64,000 nucleotides of DNA, taken from Saprospiraceae bacterium. GTDB lineage: Bacteria; Bacteroidota; Bacteroidia; Chitinophagales; Saprospiraceae. The position numbers were made by a program, and so were the translations under genes. The stretch lies in assembly GCA_028285085.1 (NCBI GenBank), contig JANQQI010000129.1:30641-94640 (forward strand), in the 5' to 3' direction. Shown in pieces: positions 27,800 through 35,777 of this stretch; the first letter of the stretch is position 1, and every line of letters starts with the position of its first letter. The notes under the pieces are model-generated. The model did not search any database. It saw only the letters and a program-made list of their open reading frames with translations, and was not told the origin of the DNA.

Positions 27800-29959
27800 T
27801 TATTGCTTAACTACCTTGGTGACCCCATGCTGTGTCGTCCCCGTGAATTGCAACCAATATACGCCTCCAGATAATCCATTTAGGTCCAACATTTGGATAC
27901 CTTCATTTGCCACATCTTGTTGCCAAAGTACGCGGCCCTGAGTATCCAGCAGGCGTAGCTGTCCAGGCTCGGGGAGTGTGGTTTGCAAATCTCCGCTGGT
28001 CGGATTCGGGAAAAGCTCTAAGCTGATGCGCGCAAGCTCACTCGTACTGGTTAACCCAAAGAAGCGGGCATAAAATTCTTGCCAGTACCAATTGGCCACC
28101 TCCGCATCGTAAATCAATAATGTATTCTCATCGTGGATAGAACCCGCAGAAGCGGTCCAGTTGTAGGACCCCGTAATCACCAGTGGATTGTCGCTGCCTT
28201 CTGCGTAATCAATAATAGCATATTTATGGTGAAGCGTCGGGCCATCCGGCCATTGTGAGCCATCCGCATTTTGGTAATCCTGAACGTTTACCCCATTATT
28301 GAGCAAGAAATCGTATTCACTGCCATTGAATTCAACGTAGTCGATAATGCCGTTGACGGTAACGCCACGCTCGTGTGCGTTATAAACAGCCGTTCCTAAA
28401 GCATTTTCGGTAAACACCAGGATAGCGAATGCCATTTCATTTTCTGCCAGATCAATTGCCTCTTCAACACGATTTTTCACCGCATCGCTGGGTGAGAAGT
28501 ATAGTTCTACCGGAATATCATTGATACGGAAAATATGCGGGGTGTTGTCCGTTTTTTCACTCCCAAAACGCGCATTATTGGCATCTGGCTGTGCTAAATC
28601 GCTGCCCCACATTTCTTGAAATTCCAAACGATAAGCACGCGCTAAGCTTTGATCTTGAATACAAATCATATTGTTGTAATCCCAGCCCAAGTTAGCCAAG
28701 GTATGGTTCGTAGAACCCGTAATCGTCCAGGACGCATCCTCAGAATCGGCATCAATAATGATGAATTTATTATGCATGATTCCATCAGGATTTCCTTCCA
28801 AGAATGGAATAGCGGCATTAAGCTGGCCGAAGGCTTCATTGTCTCCCTCATCATCAGAAATCACGCGAACTTGCACGCCGCGATCGTAGGCAGCGTTAAG
28901 GGCCGCAACAATGTCTTCGCTCTGCGCTTCGTACATGGTGAAGTCAATCGTCTCTTCAGCCAAATCTAGATAGGCGATGATTGTATCGGTAATATTAGGC
29001 GTCCAGGTTGCGGGTGAGATGGTAGCTACGCTAGTTTCCACTTCGTGATTAAAATAGACCTTAATGTCGCCACTACTATTTGACCCCGTGCTTACCACTC
29101 GGGTATATTCTGGTGTCATTTCATCATCCACTTCTGAAAGTACTGAGATATAGTAAATGGTAGCTGGCTCAAGATTGTCAAGCACTATGCTGTGCTCGGT
29201 TACTAAATCCGTTAAATTGGCCATCCCCAATTCAAAAGCTGGTGTTTTTCCATAACTAATGCTACTATTTGCAGGCACATTAGTCATCCACTCAATTGTC
29301 AGACTCGTCGTTTGAATATTTTTCTCTAATGGTAATTTTGTAAAATAGAGCGGAATGTTGATCGTAACATCGTCCGCCGAACGAGGAACGATCTTATAAT
29401 TATCAAAAGAATAGTAAAGTGGCCCTTCCACAATATAGTTTACCCCTTCATCGGGTGTAAATGCGTGCATTAAATCATCTACACGAGCCGGGCCACTACC
29501 ATCATTGAGTTCCCATTCTCCAAAGCCCAAATCCGTATTGGTACAGTTTGCGCCGGGAATGCGAATCAACATGCTTTCGTAATCCTCATTTTCAATATCT
29601 CCGGTACTAATTTCTATAGGCGCCGGCAAAGGATTATCCTGTGAATCCACATTAAAAGCCGTAAGGTCTTTCAACTCCGTTAAATTGTAAAATTCCACCA
29701 CATCCGCAGTAAGGGTGATGGCATCACCTACCGTGGGGCTATTCGATTGATCATAGACATAAATACCACTGCGAATAGCTGTACCATCCTGTATGAAGTA
29801 GCCATTGCCACTATTTACAGCAGTTACAATTCCACTGGTTGTTACGGATTGGCCAGTATAAGGTGAATCTTCGCCATTGCCTTGAATTTCGGCAATGGTT
29901 TGTGCCATTAGGCTCGTGGAGAGCATCAGACAGAATAGAAAGATTGTAGAGATTTTCAT
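27800..29959 (-). CDS. Secreted PLD-family nuclease/lipase with T9SS sorting domain
   Basis: This is a large exported protein (719 residues from the preferred ATG at 29959, MKISTIFLFCLML signal peptide; a longer frame begins at 29986). Order: OB-fold domain like those in extracellular nucleases (IAEIQGNGEDSPYTGQSV, about 20-170), a fibronectin III-like domain (about 180-290), then two phospholipase D repeats with HxK motifs MHNKFIIIDAD (near 395) followed by TITGSTN and LHHKYAIIDYA (near 576) followed by VITGSYN. It ends in a type A T9SS domain (LELFPNPTSGDLQTTL). Both HKD motifs are intact, so it is probably an active phosphodiesterase at the cell surface. Confidence 0.87.
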   Translation of the reverse strand: MKISTIFLFCLMLSTSLMAQTIAEIQGNGEDSPYTGQSVTTSGIVTAVNSGNGYFIQDGTAIRSGIYVYDQSNSPTVGDAITLTADVVEFYNLTELKDLTAFNVDSQDNPLPAPIEISTGDIENEDYESMLIRIPGANCTNTDLGFGEWELNDGSGPARVDDLMHAFTPDEGVNYIVEGPLYYSFDNYKIVPRSADDVTINIPLYFTKLPLEKNIQTTSLTIEWMTNVPANSSISYGKTPAFELGMANLTDLVTEHSIVLDNLEPATIYYISVLSEVDDEMTPEYTRVVSTGSNSSGDIKVYFNHEVETSVATISPATWTPNITDTIIAYLDLAEETIDFTMYEAQSEDIVAALNAAYDRGVQVRVISDDEGDNEAFGQLNAAIPFLEGNPDGIMHNKFIIIDADSEDASWTITGSTNHTLANLGWDYNNMICIQDQSLARAYRLEFQEMWGSDLAQPDANNARFGSEKTDNTPHIFRINDIPVELYFSPSDAVKNRVEEAIDLAENEMAFAILVFTENALGTAVYNAHERGVTVNGIIDYVEFNGSEYDFLLNNGVNVQDYQNADGSQWPDGPTLHHKYAIIDYAEGSDNPLVITGSYNWTASAGSIHDENTLLIYDAEVANWYWQEFYARFFGLTSTSELARISLELFPNPTSGDLQTTLPEPGQLRLLDTQGRVLWQQDVANEGIQMLDLNGLSGGVYWLQFTGTTQHGVTKVVKQ

Positions 29960-29983
29960 GCTAATAGATTGATTTTTACCACA

Positions 29984-29991
29984 CAAAAATA
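29984..29991 (-). promoter_or_regulatory. Candidate -7 element of the PLD nuclease gene
   Basis: TATTTTTG on the minus strand, 25 bases upstream of the ATG at 29959. It overlaps the longer alternative start, so it supports the shorter one. Confidence 0.35.
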
Positions 29992-30113
29992 CAATCTAAT
30001 CCATAAGAATAGCACAAGTGCAGGGTTAAGTCTGTGTCAATTTCAAAAGAATGGATGATCAAAAAAGAAAAAATGTTTCTAACTCCACCTGTTTTCTAAC
30101 TCACCTCTTTCGT

Positions 30114-30992
30114 TTATGCGAAACGCCGGCGTAGCCAAGGATAGCTAAATACCGCTAACAAAATAATTGTACAGCCAAGATAAAATCCAAGATTGAGTTC
30201 TTCTCCATCGCCCAGTAAGAACCAAGCGAGGATGATGCCATAAACGGGTTCAAGATTAACCGTCAGATTAGCGGCGAAGGCCGAGATGTACTTAAGCGCA
30301 CGGAGGGAAAGCACATAGGCTAGTGTGGTGCATAATAAGGATAAGATCAGTAAGTAGCCCAGATCGGTTAAGGTTGGAAGAAAGGCCTCGGCAGGCATTA
30401 GAAGATAGTACACTGGCAACACCAGAGACAGGAATACCCAGGCGCTCCCTAATTCAAGAAAGGTAATATCCATGGGATCGGCTTCATCAACCAGCTTTTT
30501 ATTCAGAGTAGCAAAAAGTGCAGCTAGCAAGGCCGACAATAACCCGATCCATACGCCAGGCATCATGGACCAATCCGTATTATTGACCACCATTACCATT
30601 CCCGGTAAAATCAAAAGTCCCAGTAAAATTTCGTAGCCCTTAATCCGTTGTTTCAGAAGCAAAGGCTCTAGGAAAGAAGTAAAAAAGGAAGTTGTCGCCA
30701 TACATACCAGGCAAATCGACGCATTGGCAAATTTAATCGCCCCAAAAAAACAAATCCAGTGGAGGGCCACTAATACCCCGATCCCTAAATATTGGAAAAT
30801 AAGCTGCCGGGGTAGTTGCCGTAATCGTGCACCCCAGCGAATGAGAAATAACAGACTAACCGTTGTCAGCAATACGCGCCACCATACTAAGGTCAAAGCC
30901 GAAAGGCTAATCAAATCCCCCAGGATGGCCGTAATTCCAAAAAGCAGGACGGCCAAATGCAATTCAAAATAGGCTCTTTGTATGGGCGACAT
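30114..30992 (-). CDS. EamA/DMT-family transporter
   Basis: This is an inner-membrane transporter of the drug/metabolite superfamily with about ten hydrophobic helices arranged as two EamA repeats. The first repeat includes LHWICFFGAIKFANASICLV and the second LCTTLAYVLSLRALKYISAF, followed by LTVNLEPVYGIILAWFLLGD, the typical EamA block with the helix-breaking proline. The frame opens at 31031, but the ATG at 30992 (MSPIQRAYFELHLAVLL) gives the usual short cytoplasmic lead; the product has 292 residues. The substrate is unknown. Confidence 0.88.
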   Translation of the reverse strand: MSPIQRAYFELHLAVLLFGITAILGDLISLSALTLVWWRVLLTTVSLLFLIRWGARLRQLPRQLIFQYLGIGVLVALHWICFFGAIKFANASICLVCMATTSFFTSFLEPLLLKQRIKGYEILLGLLILPGMVMVVNNTDWSMMPGVWIGLLSALLAALFATLNKKLVDEADPMDITFLELGSAWVFLSLVLPVYYLLMPAEAFLPTLTDLGYLLILSLLCTTLAYVLSLRALKYISAFAANLTVNLEPVYGIILAWFLLGDGEELNLGFYLGCTIILLAVFSYPWLRRRFA

Positions 30993-31201
30993 AGTAGGTG
31001 TTGACAAAAGTTTTCGACCGCAAAAGAACAAAAATTAATGCGGATTAAGTATCTTTAAGGATAGGTTATGACGTTTGATAATCATTGGAAAAACGCTTAA
31101 TCTCTCTTAAATCACACCAGGCACCATTTCATTCAAGATACGATAAACTTAAAATGACACGAGCCTGTTACGTAAGGGATAAATGGAATGGCAAAATTTT
31201 T

Positions 31202-31209
31202 TAGTTTTG
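31202..31209 (+). promoter_or_regulatory. Candidate -7 element of the peroxiredoxin gene
   Basis: TAGTTTTG matches TAnnTTTG, 36 bases before the ATG at 31245. The -33 element is not evident. Confidence 0.35.
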
Positions 31210-31244
31210 TTTTACCAATTTTCCAATAACATAAACGTTAGATC

Positions 31245-31715
31245 ATGACCATTAATGTTGGTGATAAAGCACCAAGCTTTGTACTCCGAGATTCAGCTAC
31301 TCAAGAAGTATCATTAGCTGATTATCAAGGAAAAAATGTCGTACTTTTGTTCTTTCCACTGGCTTTTACCAGTGTTTGTACCGAAGAGCTTTGTAGTATG
31401 CGCGATAATATTGGCACCTATGCCGGCCTCAATGCGGATATCTTGGCCGTCAGTGTAGATTCGCCTTTTACCTTGGCTAAGTTCAAAGAAGAACAACAAT
31501 TGAATTTTCCGCTACTGTCCGATTTCAACAAAACCGTTTCACGAGCTTACGGCGCACTGTACGAAGATTTCGTACTCGATATGAAAGGTGTATCTAAGCG
31601 TTCAGCTTTTGTGATCGACAAAGAAGGTACGGTTCGCTACGCAGAAGTGCTGGAGAACGCCGGCGGTATGCCGAATTTCTCTGCCGTGCGTGAAACTTTG
31701 GACCACCTCAATTAG
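31245..31715 (+). CDS. Peroxiredoxin, AhpE/AhpC-TSA type
   Basis: This is a thiol peroxidase that reduces peroxides. The peroxidatic cysteine lies in FPLAFTSVCTEELCSMRD, a form of the family PxxxTxxC motif typical of the AhpE-like group; a second Cys five residues later may be the resolving residue. Other family marks are DSPFTLAKFKEEQQLNFPLL and the Arg-containing SKRSAFVIDKEGTVRY. The 156-residue length is normal. The electron donor is unknown. It is followed by clpS and aat, probably by chance. Confidence 0.92.
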   Translation: MTINVGDKAPSFVLRDSATQEVSLADYQGKNVVLLFFPLAFTSVCTEELCSMRDNIGTYAGLNADILAVSVDSPFTLAKFKEEQQLNFPLLSDFNKTVSRAYGALYEDFVLDMKGVSKRSAFVIDKEGTVRYAEVLENAGGMPNFSAVRETLDHLN

Positions 31716-31766
31716 TTTTGATACATGTAATTTCAACTCCTATTGGGATATAAAAATATTAAGAAG

Positions 31767-32066
31767 ATGCTTTACAACGCTAGTTTCGAAGAATTGGAAG
31801 AGGTATTGCTCGAAGAGGAACTTTCTGACGTCGGGCAAAAAGCACAGCTGATTGTGTACAATGATGATCACAATACTTTTGATTGGGTTATTCAGTGCTT
31901 TATGGAAATTCTCCAGCATAGTGCCGAACAAGCCGAGCAGTTGTCTCTCCTCATTCATTTCAAAGGTAAAGCGACCGTTAAAACGGCAGCGCATAACATC
32001 CTGAAACCATTCAAGGATGCTTTGATTGATCGCGGATTGTCCGCCGTCATCGAGTCTGGCAACTAA
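31767..32066 (+). CDS. clpS: ATP-dependent Clp protease adaptor ClpS
   Basis: ClpS delivers proteins with N-terminal Leu, Phe, Tyr or Trp to ClpAP/ClpCP. The folded core is clear: LIVYNDDHNTFDWVIQCFME (N-degron pocket with the NDD signature) and LSLLIHFKGKATVKTA (the HxxGxA segment). The N-terminal tail is short and acidic (NASFEELEEVLLEEEL). An upstream TTG (31743) is in frame, but the ATG at 31767 (MLYNASFEEL) is more likely; it gives 99 residues. It lies 48-75 bases before aat, so both halves of the N-degron pathway are together. Confidence 0.92.
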   Translation: MLYNASFEELEEVLLEEELSDVGQKAQLIVYNDDHNTFDWVIQCFMEILQHSAEQAEQLSLLIHFKGKATVKTAAHNILKPFKDALIDRGLSAVIESGN

Positions 32067-32114
32067 TTCTTTTTAATACCATATCCCGGGCGAGGGTGTG
32101 GCTCACTGTGGGTC

Positions 32115-32849
32115 ATGCCCTCGTTTGATTTTAGTCTTGATATGCCCGTCTTTTGGCTTTCCGAACACGATCTGAATTTTCCGCATCCCGAGCTCGCCAA
32201 CGAGGATGGCATCCTCGCTGTCGGCGGTGATTTGTCTACCGAACGCCTACTTTTAGCCTATTCACAAGGGCTATTCCCCTGGTTCAATCCAGATGATCCC
32301 ATCCTTTGGTGGAGTCCCGATCCTCGCTTCGTTCTATACCCGGATGAGCTAAAAGTCTCTAAAAGCATGCGCCCTTATTTCAATCAGCGCAAATTCACCG
32401 TAACCATGGATCGTGAATTCGAGCGAGTAATTCGTGCCTGCCAGCGACCGCGACGAGGGCAAAGCGGCGGCACCTGGATTTCTGAAGACATGGTCGAAGC
32501 CTACTGTGAATTGCATCAAGAAGGTTTTGCGCATTCGGTCGAAGTCTGGAAAGAAGACCAGCTTGTCGGCGGACTCTACGGCATTGCGCTGGGCAAAGTC
32601 TTTTTTGGAGAGTCTATGTTTTCGGTCGAAAAGAATGCCTCAAAGTTTGGCTTTATCTCCTTGGTGCGCCGACTACGAGCACGAGATTATTGGCTGATTG
32701 ACTGCCAGCAAGAAACGGCACATTTGAAGAGTTTGGGGGGCCGCAGTATTTCTCGCAAGATCTTTTTGGAGGCGATGAGCCGCAACCAGGGACAAGCTAC
32801 CGAGCGCGGCGCGTGGCGAGCGGAGGAAGATGACGCGGTCTTATCGTAA
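32115..32849 (+). CDS. aat: Leucyl/phenylalanyl-tRNA--protein transferase
   Basis: Aat transfers Leu or Phe from tRNA to N-terminal Lys or Arg, creating a degron read by ClpS. The 244 residues contain the family landmarks: FPHPELANEDGILAVGGDLS, LLAYSQGLFPWFNPDDPILW, WWSPDPRFVLYP, GTWISEDMVEAYCELHQEGF, GGLYGIALGKVFFGESMFS and the IDCQQETAHLKSLGG block. An alternative ATG at 32142 (MPVFWLSEHD) may be the true start. It is downstream of clpS and probably cotranscribed with it. Confidence 0.95.
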   Translation: MPSFDFSLDMPVFWLSEHDLNFPHPELANEDGILAVGGDLSTERLLLAYSQGLFPWFNPDDPILWWSPDPRFVLYPDELKVSKSMRPYFNQRKFTVTMDREFERVIRACQRPRRGQSGGTWISEDMVEAYCELHQEGFAHSVEVWKEDQLVGGLYGIALGKVFFGESMFSVEKNASKFGFISLVRRLRARDYWLIDCQQETAHLKSLGGRSISRKIFLEAMSRNQGQATERGAWRAEEDDAVLS

Positions 32850-32922
32850 AGGATGCTTGAAATTTGCCCATAGAATATTGATTTTTGTAATGAACCGATT
32901 TCAAATCTCTAATTGAAGCACT

Positions 32923-34632
32923 ATGCGTTTTATACTTACTGTTTGCTTATTCGCGATCATCTCCTTTTCATTTACTACTGGCAATCGAAAAGTTTATCCT
33001 CAAGATTATTTTCGATCTCCCGTTGATCAAAAGATCTTACTTTCGGGCACCTTCGGGGAACTCCGCCCCAATCACTTTCACGCCGGGATCGATATCAAGG
33101 GTAAAGTTGGACACCCTATTCTGGCGGTAGCCGAAGGTTATGTATCCCGAATCAAAATTCAGTCTGGTGGTTACGGAAATGTGCTTTATGTCAACCATCC
33201 CAATGGCTACACCTCGGTTTACGCCCACTTGCAAAGCTTTACAAAGGAATTGGAGGATTATGTCAAAAAGGCGCAGTATAAAAAATCAGCTTTTGAAATC
33301 GAGCTCTTTCCCGCAGCCAACCAGTTCACCTTCACCAAAGGTCAACAACTGGGAAAACTGGGTGTATCTGGTCGTTCTTTCGGACCACATCTGCATTTTG
33401 AGATTCGGGATACCCGAAGCGAAAAGCCTATCAATCCCTTACTTTTTGGATTAAAAGTGACCGACAATATTGCTCCCAAGTTACATCAGGTAAAAGTTTA
33501 CTATTTGAACGAAAAGCTGGAAACGCTGGATACCAAAACGCGCAACCTCCAGCGCAACGGTAATCGCTACCGGATTGTCGGGGACACCCTCGTCATTGGT
33601 GCCTGGCGGGTTGGCTTCGGACTCAAGGCTTATGACCACATGAACGGTGCTTCGAATTGGAATGGGGTCTACGCGATTGATCTAAAAGTTGACGACCAAC
33701 CCTCCCATAACTTTACGATGGAAACTTTTGCGTTCAGTGAGTCGCGCTACATTAATGCTCATCTGGATTACGAAGAGCAAGTGGCTAAGAAAAGTTATTT
33801 TAATCGCTGCTTTCGCCTGCCTGGTAATCGTCTTTCAGTCTACGAGCAACAAAATGCCAAAGGTATCGTCACCTTACACCAAAATCGTGCGACTAAAATC
33901 AGTATGCAGGTCGATGATGCAGATGGTAATCGCTCGGAATTGACGTTCTGGGTAAAACGCGGCGAGATCAAAGCACCCCAAAGTTCTACCTATAATTATT
34001 TGCTCCCACACACTGAGGAGAACCGCATTGAAACAGATAATTGTTCAGTTTACCTTCCTAAAGGTACGCTCTACGAAAATCTTTATATGCGTTATCGCAC
34101 TTCCCGTGATGATAGCAATAACGTTTTTTCTCTCGTGCATCACGTTCACAATTATAAAACACCAGTCCACAAATATTTCACTATTGGTTTACAACCGACC
34201 AAACTACCAATAGAATGGCGCGACAAGGCTTTCATTGCCTATTGCAATAAGAAAAATATCATGCAAAACTGTGGAGGAAGTTGGAAAGACGGCCGGCTCG
34301 TTGCTAAAGTCCGTGCGTTGGGTGACTATTGTATTATGGTCGATCGCATCCCACCCAAGATTCAGCCGATTGCCTTCCGAAGCAATATGAAGGGGTACTC
34401 AAAAATGTCTTTCAAGATCACCGATAATTTTCCAACGACGGGTAAAGCGCGGGACTTACGCTATCGAGCTACTGTTGATGGGGAGTGGATCTTGATGCAC
34501 TACGATGCAAAGAAAGATTTGATCGTTCATTACTTCGATGATCGTATCGGTCCGGGAGAGCACCAACTACGGCTGGTCGTCACCGACGATCGAGGTAATG
34601 AAAAGGTGTTGGAACGGCAGTTTACGCGTTAA
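32923..34632 (+). CDS. Secreted M23-family metallopeptidase
   Basis: This is a LytM/M23 zinc peptidase likely to cut peptidoglycan cross-bridges or act as an envelope factor. A signal peptide (MRFILTVCLFAIISFSFTTG) precedes the catalytic domain at about 30-175, with zinc ligands in NHFHAGIDIKG (HxxxD) and GPHLHFEIRD (HxH), plus YTSVYAHLQSF. The remaining 390 residues are a long beta-rich extension with no recognised motif. Both active-site motifs are intact, so activity is expected, unlike the degenerate EnvC type. Confidence 0.9.
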   Translation: MRFILTVCLFAIISFSFTTGNRKVYPQDYFRSPVDQKILLSGTFGELRPNHFHAGIDIKGKVGHPILAVAEGYVSRIKIQSGGYGNVLYVNHPNGYTSVYAHLQSFTKELEDYVKKAQYKKSAFEIELFPAANQFTFTKGQQLGKLGVSGRSFGPHLHFEIRDTRSEKPINPLLFGLKVTDNIAPKLHQVKVYYLNEKLETLDTKTRNLQRNGNRYRIVGDTLVIGAWRVGFGLKAYDHMNGASNWNGVYAIDLKVDDQPSHNFTMETFAFSESRYINAHLDYEEQVAKKSYFNRCFRLPGNRLSVYEQQNAKGIVTLHQNRATKISMQVDDADGNRSELTFWVKRGEIKAPQSSTYNYLLPHTEENRIETDNCSVYLPKGTLYENLYMRYRTSRDDSNNVFSLVHHVHNYKTPVHKYFTIGLQPTKLPIEWRDKAFIAYCNKKNIMQNCGGSWKDGRLVAKVRALGDYCIMVDRIPPKIQPIAFRSNMKGYSKMSFKITDNFPTTGKARDLRYRATVDGEWILMHYDAKKDLIVHYFDDRIGPGEHQLRLVVTDDRGNEKVLERQFTR

Positions 34633-34676
34633 TTGGTTTTTCCATTCAATTCATTACATAATTATATGTCTAAATA

Positions 34677-35249
34677 ATGAAAGTATTAGTTGTAACTGGT
34701 CCTCCTTATTCTGGAAAAGGCACTCAATGCGAAATATTGGAAAAGCATCTTGGCTTTAAGCATATCTCTACAGGTAAACGTATTCGACTAGAAAAAGAAA
34801 AGAATACAAGAATTGGACAGATCATGAAGGATTATGAGGAAAAGGGTATGCTTGTACCTGATGAAATTATGGAGGATTTATTAATTGAAATAATTAAAGA
34901 AAATGAAGAAGGTAAGGGTATCATACTTGACGGTTATCCTCGTACAGTATCGCAAGTTGATACTTTAATCCGTATACTTCAAACGACAGGCAAACAACTG
35001 GATCTAGGTCTCAATATTGAGGTCCCTAAATCAGAGCTTTTAGTCAGGGCAAAAAATCGAGCGAAAAACTCAGATAGAAAAGATGATCAAGATGAAAACG
35101 TTCACATCAGAAGAATTGAGGTATTTGAAAAAAATACGCAACCCGCAATTATTTATTTGAAAGAGAAAGCTCGCATTGTAGATATAGATGGTATTGGAAA
35201 AGTTCCAATAATCACTGAACGAATAATTTCATGTTTATCTCTTTTTTGA
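34677..35249 (+). CDS. Adenylate-kinase-like nucleoside monophosphate kinase (second copy)
   Basis: The 190-residue product is a diverged relative of adk at 23968: P-loop GPPYSGKGTQ, HISTGKRIRLEKEK in place of ISTGDLFR (the AMP-binding Arg is kept, the preceding Asp-Leu lost), ILDGYPRTVSQVD, and LID-type arginines in RKDDQDENVHIRRIEVF. The catalytic residues I can identify are kept, so it is probably an active NMP kinase with altered substrate preference. The gene is visibly AT-richer and uses different codons (AAA, ATA, TTA) from both neighbours, a sign of horizontal acquisition. No mobile element is adjacent. Confidence 0.85.
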   Translation: MKVLVVTGPPYSGKGTQCEILEKHLGFKHISTGKRIRLEKEKNTRIGQIMKDYEEKGMLVPDEIMEDLLIEIIKENEEGKGIILDGYPRTVSQVDTLIRILQTTGKQLDLGLNIEVPKSELLVRAKNRAKNSDRKDDQDENVHIRRIEVFEKNTQPAIIYLKEKARIVDIDGIGKVPIITERIISCLSLF

Positions 35250-35298
35250 TAGTATCAAATGATACGATCATCCATGCAAAAGTTCTTAATCTTCTTTT

Positions 35299-35739
35299 AT
35301 GTCTTCTTTCAATTTCACTACGACCATCGAACGAACAAGCGCAAGCATGCACTTTATTAAGGTGCCAGAAGAGATAGCAGAAGCATTATTAGCGAACAAT
35401 CACCGACGGGTACTTTGTATCTACAACAGTCAATTGAATATTCATGCCTCTCTAACAAATAAGAAAGGGGTCGGGCAAGTGCTGCATTTCAGCAAAAAGA
35501 CCTTAAAAGCACTTAAGGTTCAAGCCGGAGAAACAGTTGACGTACAAATTCAGCCCGATGAAAGCCCCTTACAATTTGCAGTACCAGAAGAATTCAGCGA
35601 AGTAATGGCTACTGATCCTGAAGCACAAGCAATCTTTGATCAATTGACCGATGGACGCAAGCGCAGCCTTATTTATTTGGTGAGCCAGGCAAAACGAAGT
35701 GATACGCGCATCACCCGAGCGCTTAAGATTGCGGAGTAA
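35299..35739 (+). CDS. DUF1905 / YdeI-OmpD-associated domain protein
   Basis: This is a small cytoplasmic protein of two parts. Residues 1 to about 90 are a DUF1905-like beta barrel (FNFTTTIERTSASMHFIKVP, LKALKVQAGETVDVQIQPDE). The C-terminal 45 residues resemble the YdeI/OmdA helical domain (FSEVMATDPEAQAIFDQLTD, then RKRSLIYLVSQAKRSDTRI). The molecular function of these families is not well established; members have been linked to bacteriocin tolerance. There is no signal peptide. It lies 49 bases downstream of the kinase gene but has normal composition. Confidence 0.75.
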   Translation: MSSFNFTTTIERTSASMHFIKVPEEIAEALLANNHRRVLCIYNSQLNIHASLTNKKGVGQVLHFSKKTLKALKVQAGETVDVQIQPDESPLQFAVPEEFSEVMATDPEAQAIFDQLTDGRKRSLIYLVSQAKRSDTRITRALKIAE

Positions 35740-35777
35740 CTAAAGCTAGGAATTACTGATCCACGGCATATACTACG

